Positions 37,635 to 43,936 of a DNA stretch of 43,936 bases are shown here, piece by piece (the first letter of the stretch is position 1; every line of letters starts with the position of its first letter). Source of the DNA: a virus; IMG/VR virus record IMGVR_UViG_3300030118_003120, positions 1 through 43,936 of that record. One strand, written 5' to 3'. The translations under genes were made by a program, and so were the position numbers. Under the pieces are notes generated by a model, which was not told where the DNA came from, searched no databases, and saw only the letters and a list, made by a program, of their open reading frames with translations.

Positions 37635-38443
37635 GGGTCAAAAGAAAATCGTTGGAAGCCTTGCTCAATGTCACTCGGCGTGAGCAGACCATCAACGGTA
37701 AATCACAGCCGCAAGTTGCATCTACCGTGCTACACTACGACAATGATTTGGTGTTCACTGCCAACATTGTTAAGGATGGCAAGACCAGCCTGTCACGCTT
37801 TTCCTTCAATCAGGAGAAGGGGGCAGACGAGGCTACTATCATCCCAGTCCCCGACATTGAGCGTATGCTCGGCGTCTTGAAGTATCACGGCGACATGGTG
37901 TCGCTGGTACATGAGGATGGCAAAGTCCGCATCAAGTCCAAGAGCAAACAGACGACGCTGACCGGCGGCTTTGAGGCCAAGTCCTACGCCAACAGCGGGC
38001 ACAACCTCAAAGAAGCCAACAACCGAGCGTTTGAGCGGGTAAAGCAAATCAAAGACAATGTTTATCACCTGCAAGACGGGGGCACCGTGTCGCCGTTTGC
38101 AGTGTTTTCGTTGCCTTGCTCCGACATCTACGACGCTCTCCGCTGTGATGCCATCAACGGTCAGAAGTTGAATCGGTACAAATTCACCAGCGAGGGTGGA
38201 AGCCTAACCGTCTCTGTCGGGGATGTATTCAAGGGCATGACTACCACTACCTTGGTTAACGACTATGTGGGTGAGGACTTTGAAGTGGTGTTTGAGGGTG
38301 GTTTAGAGAATATATTCAAGCACTACACCGGCGAAGCCAAGTTGTCATTCTTGGACTTCACCGAGTTCAATCAGGGCATACGCCTCATCATCACCTTCGG
38401 CAACGGCGACTTTGTGTTTCAGGCAGGTGTTCTGAGTGTTTAA
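37631..38443 (+). CDS. PCNA-like sliding clamp
   Basis: A 270-residue protein with a GTG start overlapping the previous stop. Two-domain beta-rich layout of clamps: an N-terminal lobe (LHYDNDLVFTANIVKDGKTS, IPVPDIERMLGVLKYHGDMV, EDGKVRIKSKSKQTTLTG), a linker, and a C-terminal lobe (SDIYDALRCDAINGQKLNRY, GGSLTVSVGDVFKGMTTTTL, EVVFEGGLENIFKHYTGEAK, IRLIITFGNGDFVFQAGV). Length matches PCNA (about 250). It should tether the polymerase at 39106. Sequence identity is weak, so this is a fold-level call backed by the clamp loader nearby. Confidence 0.85.
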   Translation: MRVKRKSLEALLNVTRREQTINGKSQPQVASTVLHYDNDLVFTANIVKDGKTSLSRFSFNQEKGADEATIIPVPDIERMLGVLKYHGDMVSLVHEDGKVRIKSKSKQTTLTGGFEAKSYANSGHNLKEANNRAFERVKQIKDNVYHLQDGGTVSPFAVFSLPCSDIYDALRCDAINGQKLNRYKFTSEGGSLTVSVGDVFKGMTTTTLVNDYVGEDFEVVFEGGLENIFKHYTGEAKLSFLDFTEFNQGIRLIITFGNGDFVFQAGVLSV

Positions 38444-38771
38444 ATTCACAATCCCTAACTGGGGCAAAAAAGAGTCCTACGAGGCCGTTCAGCACTACGA
38501 CCGTGTAGATTGGGTGCAGAAGGGCAAGCGAGGTATGAAGAGGATTCGTGCCATGACCCTGTGTTGCATCTTCTACGAAATGGAAGTAGGTGTGGACTAC
38601 CCTACCCAAACAATATGCGAAATGCTGATTGACAAGGACGCTAAAAGTGGGCACAACTCCATGAACCTTAGTAGGCAGAGGTTGGGCTACTTCATGTCCC
38701 TGTACTCAAGGTGGGGCATACTTGAGAAAAATATCATAGGTGGCTACGCACATTACAGGAGGTTGTACTGA
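38436..38771 (+). CDS. Winged-helix protein, 111 aa
   Basis: A 111-residue protein with a GTG start overlapping the clamp stop. Its first part is FKFTIPNWGKKESYEAVQHY, then an IRAMTLCCIFYEMEVGVDYP helix, QTICEMLIDKDAKSGHNSMN with a recognition-like helix LSRQRLGYFMSLYSRWG, and a wing (EKNIIGGYAHYRRLY). Probably a DNA-binding regulator or replication accessory. Confidence 0.75.
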   Translation: MFKFTIPNWGKKESYEAVQHYDRVDWVQKGKRGMKRIRAMTLCCIFYEMEVGVDYPTQTICEMLIDKDAKSGHNSMNLSRQRLGYFMSLYSRWGILEKNIIGGYAHYRRLY

Positions 38772-39082
38772 TGCTGTACAAATGTCAATACTGCGAACAA
38801 ATGAGCAACTTCACGCTCCCGAACATCACGAGGGTGATTGATACCTTGACTACCGTTGTTGAATGCGAACACTGCGGAAAAGGCACCGTACTTGCCTTAG
38901 CGATACAAAAACCGCCGAATCAAGACTACCGGGACCATGACTGGTTAGACATTCAGTACACGCATCACCTCAGAACCATGTCCGAAATAGGCGAAATGTG
39001 CGGTGTCACGCCCATGACAATCTACCACTGGCTGAAAAAGCACGGCATTGAGACTCGCAAGCGAGGACAGAAACGCCTATAA
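38771..39082 (+). CDS. Zinc-ribbon plus helix-turn-helix protein, 103 aa
   Basis: A 103-residue protein starting MLYKCQYCEQMSNFTLPN: CQYC (5-8) and CEHC (32-35) form a zinc ribbon, and the C-terminal region (TMSEIGEMCGVTPMTIYHWL, KKHGIETRKRGQK) is a HTH with the GVTPMTIYHWLKKHGI pattern seen in site-specific DNA-binding domains attached to endonucleases. No nuclease motif is visible. It may regulate the polymerase gene, whose TATA box overlaps its last codons. Confidence 0.8.
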   Translation: MLYKCQYCEQMSNFTLPNITRVIDTLTTVVECEHCGKGTVLALAIQKPPNQDYRDHDWLDIQYTHHLRTMSEIGEMCGVTPMTIYHWLKKHGIETRKRGQKRL

Positions 39083-39089
39083 AGTGGCG
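39078..39089 (+). promoter_or_regulatory. Leaderless promoter TATAAAGTGGCG of the polymerase gene
   Basis: TATAAAGTGGCG overlaps the previous stop codon and begins 28 nt before the ATG at 39106. It matches the element before the packaging operon at 13947 (CATAAAGTGGCG on the minus strand). Confidence 0.7.
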
Positions 39090-39105
39090 TTGACAACATA
39101 CCTTT

Positions 39106-41358
39106 ATGATAGTGGCGCAGACCGGCGGTAGAAAAATCACAATTCGTAGGCGTGACCCTGAGACGCTTGAGAGGATTCAAGAAGTCATTGAGCAGTACCC
39201 TTACTGCTTCGTGGCCAGTGTATCTGACTTATACGGCTTGGCGGGTGTTGAAGACGGCTACGAAGGTGCGTACGGTACACCGCTACACAAGGTGTCGTTT
39301 CGCACCCAGTATGACCGCTCTGTTTGGGTCAAGAATTACAACACTTGGGAGGGGGCAATCCCGTTCACCAATCAGGTGTTGAATGACAGGCTCAAGAATG
39401 GTGCAGAACCATATCCCAACTACCAGCACCGAGTGTGGTATTTGGATGGGGAATGGAAGACTGAGAGCGGCGAAATAACGATGCTGACCGTACAGGACTC
39501 CTACACAGGCAGAATGTACACTTGGCTGTGCCATCCCGAGGTTGAGCCGGGATTGGTCAGGGAACTGCCCTGTAAGAAGCACCCCGAGGGCAAAAAGTCT
39601 GTCATTTTTGACACACCTGCAAAAGCGTTCGCCAACGAGCGGCAACTGCTGGCTGACTTTGCCGCACACATGAGGAAGCAAGACCCCGACATGATAGCCG
39701 GTTGGTATGTGGTGGATGCCGACATCTACCAAATCTGCACACGCATGAGAGCCTGTGGGCTTGACCCCAAATCTCTGTCCCCTTTCAAGCGGCACGAGTT
39801 CAAGTACAACTGGACTGAAAAACGGTGGGCACAGCCCATCACTGGGCGGCTATGCTTTGACCTTATGGTTGCCTTCAAGAAGTTGTGGACTATCAAGAAT
39901 GGTCAGTTGGCCGGGCAGAAGTTGGACGAAATAGCCGAGTTCGTCCTCGGCGAGCGTAAGGTTGAGTTGGAAGACGGGCACGACACCTACTACTCTGACA
40001 TCGGCACCTATGTGGACTACAACCGGCAGGATGTCCGGCTCTTACCACGGCTTGATGAAGCGGTTAACGCAAGTGGTTATTTCACCTCAATGCAACACCT
40101 CGTGCAGTGCGATTTGGCTACTACACCGATGGTCACTGCCATGGCATCAAGTCTCTTCATCCAAGACGAAGAGTTCGTAGGTCGCATCCCTGACTCGCCG
40201 CAGTTCGCTAAGGTTGATTACGAGGGTGCTGATGTACAAGACCCAACACCGGGCGTGTACAAGAACATGGCCATCATGGACATCAAGCAGATGTACCACT
40301 CCAATGTCAAGTTGCATAACATTTCATGGGACACGCTGTCAGACAGCGGGGTTGATTGTGGTAACGGCGTCAAGTTCTCCAAAGACAAAGAGGGCTTGCT
40401 CGGACGCATCATGGACAAATTGTCAGTCAAGCGTGTGGAGTACAAGGCGCTGATGAAGCAGGCTCTCGCCGACGGGGACGAAGTGGCCTACAAAAAATGG
40501 GACGGAAGCCAGTTCGCTACAAAGTCCATGGTCGCATCACTCTACGGCATATCGGGTGATTCAAAGTACGGTATGTACCACCCCGACATCGCCGCCGCTA
40601 TCACCTACACCAGCCGACAAACCTTGTTCCGTCTGCGGGACGAGTGCAACGAAAGAGGCTACCCTGTCCGATACGGACATACTGATTCTATTTTCTGCGA
40701 GGTACCTACGCCCGAAGAAGGCGTGGAACTGATGCACAGAATCAACGAGGCCATGGCCCCGATTGAAACAGAATTTGAGAAGTGGTGCGAGTCCATGATT
40801 CTCAAGGCTAAGAACCGCTACGCCGGCAAGGTCACATGGACTGAGGGCAAGTATCACGAGCCCGAGTACTACTACAAGGGCTTGGAGTTGAAGCAGGCGA
40901 GGATGCCGAAGGCGATGAAGTCCACCATGGACGCCATTCTGCGTGGGATTCTTGACGGTGATGAGCAAGAGAAGGTGGACGAGGTGCTACGCTCTCTCAT
41001 CACCAAGGCTCGTGCTGGTGAGATGGGGGAGGACTTGCTGGAAAAGGGCAAGTTGAAGCGTCCTCTGTCCCAGTACAAAGTGTTGAGCGGTGCCTCGGCT
41101 GGCGCAGACTGGGCTCGCCGGGTCATGGGTGTCAACTATGCCGTTGACGAATCCTTCTTGACTGCTGTGAACACCAAGGGTCAGTTCATGGCCTTTGATA
41201 ATTTGAGTTCTTTAAATGGTGTTGCCGAAGTGGATTGGGACGCACTGTCTGAGAAGTACATCGTGAAGAAGGCTTGCGACATCTACGATTTGGTAGATTG
41301 GGACACCCAGCCGCTATGGAACGCTCAGAGAGGGTTGGGTACAGTCCAATGGCTTTAA
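39106..41358 (+). CDS. polB: Family B DNA polymerase
   Basis: A 750-residue polymerase starting MIVAQTGGRKITIRRRDP. The 3'-5' exonuclease motifs are present: Exo I D114-G-E116 (WYLDGEW), Exo II around D204/D206 (VVDADI), Exo III Y305-N-R-Q-D309. Polymerase motif A D392 (MDIKQMYHS), motif B K473 to Y480-G481 (KSMVASLYGISG, the usual Asn replaced by Ala), motif C H525-T-D527-S (GHTDSIF). The thumb region (~560-640) includes EYYYKGLELKQARMPKAMK, the binding loop often written KxY. It copies DNA with the clamp at 37631. The sequence is divergent from cellular PolB, as usual for viral versions. Confidence 0.97.
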   Translation: MIVAQTGGRKITIRRRDPETLERIQEVIEQYPYCFVASVSDLYGLAGVEDGYEGAYGTPLHKVSFRTQYDRSVWVKNYNTWEGAIPFTNQVLNDRLKNGAEPYPNYQHRVWYLDGEWKTESGEITMLTVQDSYTGRMYTWLCHPEVEPGLVRELPCKKHPEGKKSVIFDTPAKAFANERQLLADFAAHMRKQDPDMIAGWYVVDADIYQICTRMRACGLDPKSLSPFKRHEFKYNWTEKRWAQPITGRLCFDLMVAFKKLWTIKNGQLAGQKLDEIAEFVLGERKVELEDGHDTYYSDIGTYVDYNRQDVRLLPRLDEAVNASGYFTSMQHLVQCDLATTPMVTAMASSLFIQDEEFVGRIPDSPQFAKVDYEGADVQDPTPGVYKNMAIMDIKQMYHSNVKLHNISWDTLSDSGVDCGNGVKFSKDKEGLLGRIMDKLSVKRVEYKALMKQALADGDEVAYKKWDGSQFATKSMVASLYGISGDSKYGMYHPDIAAAITYTSRQTLFRLRDECNERGYPVRYGHTDSIFCEVPTPEEGVELMHRINEAMAPIETEFEKWCESMILKAKNRYAGKVTWTEGKYHEPEYYYKGLELKQARMPKAMKSTMDAILRGILDGDEQEKVDEVLRSLITKARAGEMGEDLLEKGKLKRPLSQYKVLSGASAGADWARRVMGVNYAVDESFLTAVNTKGQFMAFDNLSSLNGVAEVDWDALSEKYIVKKACDIYDLVDWDTQPLWNAQRGLGTVQWL

Positions 41359-41370
41359 ATACTGGCGAGG
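41354..41370 (+). promoter_or_regulatory. Class B promoter TTTAAATACTGGCGAGG
   Basis: Begins inside the polymerase stop codon region and 30 nt before the ATG at 41384, giving a leaderless transcript. Shares ACTGGCGAGG with the clamp-loader and SSB promoters. Confidence 0.75.
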
Positions 41371-41383
41371 GGTATGTGTTAGC

Positions 41384-41671
41384 ATGGTGAAGAAGCCAAG
41401 AAAAATGACTGGTCAAGAACTGACAGATACAGTGGTAGGGCTGGGCTCTGCACTAAACAACCTCGCAAGCGCCATGTCATCCGATATGGGGCAAATCATG
41501 GGTGTGCTATCAGGGCTTCTTAAGCACATGGACTTGATAGAGCCGTTCCGTTGCGGCTCTTGCGGTTCTGACCTTAGTTATCCAAAGTTGGAGGGCATTG
41601 ACCCGCCGACACATTGTCCTCACTGCAAATCTGACATAGCAGAGGATTTGCCCGAATTTGAAGAGGAATGA
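41384..41671 (+). CDS. Helical protein with C-terminal zinc ribbon, 95 aa
   Basis: A 95-residue protein: a basic start (MVKKPRKMTGQELTDTVVGL), a Ser/Ala-rich helix (GSALNNLASAMSSDMGQIM), then CGSC (58-61) and CPHC (79-82) forming a zinc ribbon, and an acidic tail. Leaderless start. It could be a replication-linked adaptor. No family recognised. Confidence 0.75.
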   Translation: MVKKPRKMTGQELTDTVVGLGSALNNLASAMSSDMGQIMGVLSGLLKHMDLIEPFRCGSCGSDLSYPKLEGIDPPTHCPHCKSDIAEDLPEFEEE

Positions 41672-41700
41672 TTTTAAGACAAACGGGGAGTGGATATAAT

Positions 41701-41985
41701 ATGGTTCGTGTACTTTTGTTGAACAGCGACGAAAAATTGGTCGCAGAAGCACTTGCTGAGTACGGCTCACGAAATGTGTATGTTGCAGAAAACGGTAGCA
41801 GGCAGGATGTGAAGCGGCTCGGTCTTGACCGATACGCCTTCGTCGGCGCTGACGCTGACCGAGAACTGTACGAAATCGTGTTGCCGACCAACCCATCCCC
41901 CACCAAGAAGCGTAAGGGTAAGAAAGCCCTTGACAAGGAAGTGGAGGCTGTGGCTGATGAGTCAACCGACGAAGTACTCTCGTGA
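41701..41985 (+). CDS. Hypothetical protein, 94 aa
   Basis: Start at ATG 41701 (MVRVLLLNSDEKLVAEALAE); GGAG is 10 nt upstream, and an in-frame ATG at 41668 overlapping the previous stop would add 11 residues. A beta-alpha layout with SRNVYVAENGSRQDVKR and a basic, then acidic C-terminal tail (TKKRKGKKALDKEVEAV). No known motif. The next gene starts within its last 30 bases. Confidence 0.65.
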   Translation: MVRVLLLNSDEKLVAEALAEYGSRNVYVAENGSRQDVKRLGLDRYAFVGADADRELYEIVLPTNPSPTKKRKGKKALDKEVEAVADESTDEVLS

Positions 41986-42916
41986 ATGGTTTGAAATACA
42001 CGGCCCACAACACGGGCATTCAAACCCAATCAAGGCTCGGAACAACAACTGGCCAGTCCGTCTGTCTAAATCCCAGTTCATGTCTTACAATTCCTGCCCT
42101 CGCAGGTATTGGTGGTCAAATGTGGCCCAAATCCGCACGCCGCAGAATCACTTTATGCGCCATGGTCTTGGAGTCCACCGAGCCCTTGAGAACCTCTACG
42201 GTCTTTGGCCGCAATACGGGAAGAATTTCTCAGATTTGATGCAGAAGGACTGGGAGGACGGGACTGACCATCAACCTCACACTGAATGGAATCACGAGCA
42301 ACAGGCAATCTACACCGGGTCTGTTGAGGCACTGTGTGAGTTGGAACAAGAACGCCTACGACGCTGGGGGCCGGAGCACTTTGAGCCCGTAGAATTTGAA
42401 ATCAAGCACGCTGTCAAACACCCCGACCGCAACTTCATTCTCGTCGGCAAAATTGACGGTGTCCACCGCCACCCCGACGGCGGCCTCGTCATCACCGAGT
42501 TGAAAACAGGTAAGGCCACCAAGGGCAAGTTGTCCAAGACTCGCAAAGAACTGTGCTACTACCGCTACATGCTGTCCCTGCTCGGTATGGACGAAGCCGT
42601 GTATTTCTACTATCTGTTTCCCGAGGGAAGCAACCTTGACCTGTATTATGAGTTGGATGCCAAAAAAGACACGGAAGTGTGGCTTGGAACAACGCAAGGC
42701 ATGGCCGTCCTTGAAAAAGTCAGCAAGCGGTCTGTCAATGCCATGCACAAATCCTTAAACAAGACTTGTGACGGTATCATGGACGACTTGTGGGACATGA
42801 AGTGGAACGACTACTTCTGTTCAGAATGGTGCGACTTCAACTTGTCTTGCGAATCCCAACTGCTTGGAATTGATGGCGACCCTACACAGTTATATACTGC
42901 CGAGGAGAAGTGGTGA
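41957..42916 (+). CDS. Cas4/RecB-like PD-(D/E)XK exonuclease with Fe-S-type cysteines
   Basis: A 319-residue protein starting MSQPTKYSREWFEIHGPQ. An N-terminal single Cys in SYNSCPRRYWW and a C-terminal cluster FCSEWCDFNLSC match the four-Cys pattern of Cas4/AddB-type iron-sulfur nucleases. The nuclease core has GKIDGVHRHPDGG (D) and ITELKTGK (E-x-K), followed by ELCYYRYML in place of QxxxY. It probably resects DNA ends for recombination with the Sak4 and SSB proteins. Some magrovirus-like genomes are expected to carry a nuclease of this kind, but I did not compare them. Confidence 0.9.
   Translation: MSQPTKYSREWFEIHGPQHGHSNPIKARNNNWPVRLSKSQFMSYNSCPRRYWWSNVAQIRTPQNHFMRHGLGVHRALENLYGLWPQYGKNFSDLMQKDWEDGTDHQPHTEWNHEQQAIYTGSVEALCELEQERLRRWGPEHFEPVEFEIKHAVKHPDRNFILVGKIDGVHRHPDGGLVITELKTGKATKGKLSKTRKELCYYRYMLSLLGMDEAVYFYYLFPEGSNLDLYYELDAKKDTEVWLGTTQGMAVLEKVSKRSVNAMHKSLNKTCDGIMDDLWDMKWNDYFCSEWCDFNLSCESQLLGIDGDPTQLYTAEEKW
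42890..42905 (+). promoter_or_regulatory. Class B promoter TTATATACTGCCGAGG
   Basis: TTATATACTGCCGAGG begins 29 nt before the ATG at 42919 and lies inside the end of the nuclease gene. Confidence 0.75.
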
Positions 42917-42918
42917 AT

Positions 42919-43065
42919 ATGAAAATCGTATGCCCCGTGTGTGGAAGCGACAAATTTGACACCGACGCCATGATGCTTGTTATGGGTCAGGAAGGCGCTG
43001 ATGAAAAAATGCTTGTTGTCCACACTTGTCACGCATGTGACGAGAAGTGGAGGGGCAAGGCGTGA
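42919..43065 (+). CDS. Zinc-ribbon miniprotein, 48 aa
   Basis: A 48-residue protein starting MKIVCPVCGSDKFDTDAMM, with CPVC (5-8) and CHAC (37-40) in a TFIIS-like or small archaeal zinc-ribbon arrangement and a basic end (EKWRGKA). A leaderless promoter lies 29 nt upstream, and its stop overlaps the GTG of the primase gene, so it leads that unit. It could act with the primase or with the host RNA polymerase. Confidence 0.75.
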   Translation: MKIVCPVCGSDKFDTDAMMLVMGQEGADEKMLVVHTCHACDEKWRGKA

Positions 43066-43936
43066 GCCTTCTCACCTTTCCAAGGGAAATCGGGCTCAAA
43101 AGAGCGTTGGTCAAAAGCCGACACGCCTATGACAACTATGAAAAGAGGCTCGGGACTCTGTCATCATGCTACACCAGCCTGTATTCATTCACCCGCATGA
43201 ATGAAGAAGGGCGGCCGGACTACCGATATGCAACGATTGACAGAGCGTGGTGGGACTTTGACGCAGGAGAACGAGGAGGCATTGAACAGGTCAAGCGGGA
43301 TGTTGCCGACCTCATCACTCGTTTGGATGGTGATGTCCGCCTTGTTGCTACGGGGCGTGGGTTCCATATCCACCAACTTTTTGATAGACCAGTTGTTGGA
43401 GGAGAGTACCGACTACCCTTGGAGCATTATCAGCGACGCATGGCTAAGGGACTTGTGACGCTGGACGGCGTGGGGTTTCCTGAAAAAATGACTCGCATAC
43501 CGTGTACTTACAACCCTAAGCGTGGCCGCTGGGCTGTTGTGATTGACGCAAGAGAGTTCGCCAAAGACCCATGCAACTACACAATCCCCAAATCACCAGT
43601 GCGTAAGTTCGCACACCTTGACCCGTTTCGTGGTAAGCCTGTTGATAGTGGGTTCAAGTTCACGGATTGGGTGCAAAATTATGCACCGACGCCTGATGAT
43701 TACGAAGCCGTAGAACGCATCTCCTTGGACGAGGAAATGCTCACTGCTGGGGATGTACCACTGATGCCGTGTTTGGCCCATGGGGTGCGTCAGGACAAGC
43801 CAAATCACCATGTTCGTGTTGCACTTGTCCAGCACATGGCCGACACCCTCAGAGACTTTGCTGACCCGGACGCAATCAGTAAGGAACAGAGAGTGCAAAT
43901 TGAAGACGAAATTTTCAAGTTCATTAAAGGGCTGGG
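43062..43936 (+). CDS. Archaeo-eukaryotic primase (AEP), 3' end outside the window
   Basis: A GTG-started frame (SLLTFPREIGLKRALVKSRH) that runs off the right edge; 291 residues are visible. AEP motifs: WWDFDAG (hhDxD catalytic pair, about residues 64-70), TGRGFHIHQLFDRP (sxH motif with His about 101-103) and FPEKMTRIPCTYNPKRGR toward the C-terminal catalytic Asp region. From about residue 235 the sequence (PLMPCLAHGVRQDKPNHHVR, VALVQHMADTLRDFADP) resembles the C-terminal domain of PriL-type primases, so small and large subunit functions may be fused. It would make primers for the polymerase. Confidence 0.9.
   Translation, partial: MSLLTFPREIGLKRALVKSRHAYDNYEKRLGTLSSCYTSLYSFTRMNEEGRPDYRYATIDRAWWDFDAGERGGIEQVKRDVADLITRLDGDVRLVATGRGFHIHQLFDRPVVGGEYRLPLEHYQRRMAKGLVTLDGVGFPEKMTRIPCTYNPKRGRWAVVIDAREFAKDPCNYTIPKSPVRKFAHLDPFRGKPVDSGFKFTDWVQNYAPTPDDYEAVERISLDEEMLTAGDVPLMPCLAHGVRQDKPNHHVRVALVQHMADTLRDFADPDAISKEQRVQIEDEIFKFIKGL

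Overview
The window looks like part of a tailed (HK97-fold, Caudoviricetes-type) virus genome infecting a marine euryarchaeon, most like the magroviruses of Marine Group II (Poseidoniales). This rests on gene content. A viral packaging and head module (TerL, portal, protease-scaffold, decoration protein, major capsid protein) sits beside an archaeal-type replication module: family B DNA polymerase, RFC small-subunit clamp loader, PCNA-like clamp, archaeo-eukaryotic primase, AAA+ helicase-like ATPase and Sak4-like recombinase. TATA boxes lie about 28-30 nt upstream of many start codons, which is the archaeal leaderless arrangement. The host assignment is inference. No rRNA, tRNA, CRISPR array or integrase was seen.

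Layout. Positions 1-13929 (minus strand) hold the virion and packaging module, transcribed right to left: HTH-metallophosphoesterase, zinc protein, TerL, portal, small membrane protein, GNAT-like protein, protease-scaffold fusion, decoration protein, major capsid protein, connector-type proteins, a 730-residue fibre-like protein, then tail-proximal genes running off the left end. Positions 14079-16293 (minus) hold four small genes, each a separate transcription unit with its own promoter and a distinctive double-hairpin 3' element. Positions 16294-17340 are non-coding and contain what looks like a ~600-nt highly structured RNA on the plus strand. Positions 17341-19785 (plus) encode a membrane-anchored fusion of a glutamine-synthetase-like amidoligase and a class II glutamine amidotransferase. 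Positions 20171-20795 are non-coding, with a strong terminator, a polypurine tract and a 16-bp palindrome. Positions 20861-28850 (plus) carry about twenty mostly small, tightly overlapping genes in operons that begin with a shared promoter/leader design (TTTATATGGGTC, then usually a leader hairpin, then AGGAGGAATGnnTATG). Positions 28851-29131 are an AT-rich island, followed by the replication module to the right end, driven by a second promoter type (TATATACTGGCGAGG), mostly leaderless.

Working together. The 29-44 kb block can supply helicase, primase, polymerase, clamp, clamp loader, ssDNA-binding protein, recombinase and a Cas4-like exonuclease, so replication may be largely self-sufficient, although only the small clamp-loader subunit is seen. 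Many zinc-ribbon and winged-helix miniproteins suggest heavy transcriptional control. The least expected parts are the amidoligase/amidotransferase fusion with its buried catalytic cysteine, the structured RNA beside it, and the repeated 3' hairpin elements that flag this strand-switch region as a set of independent accessory cassettes.
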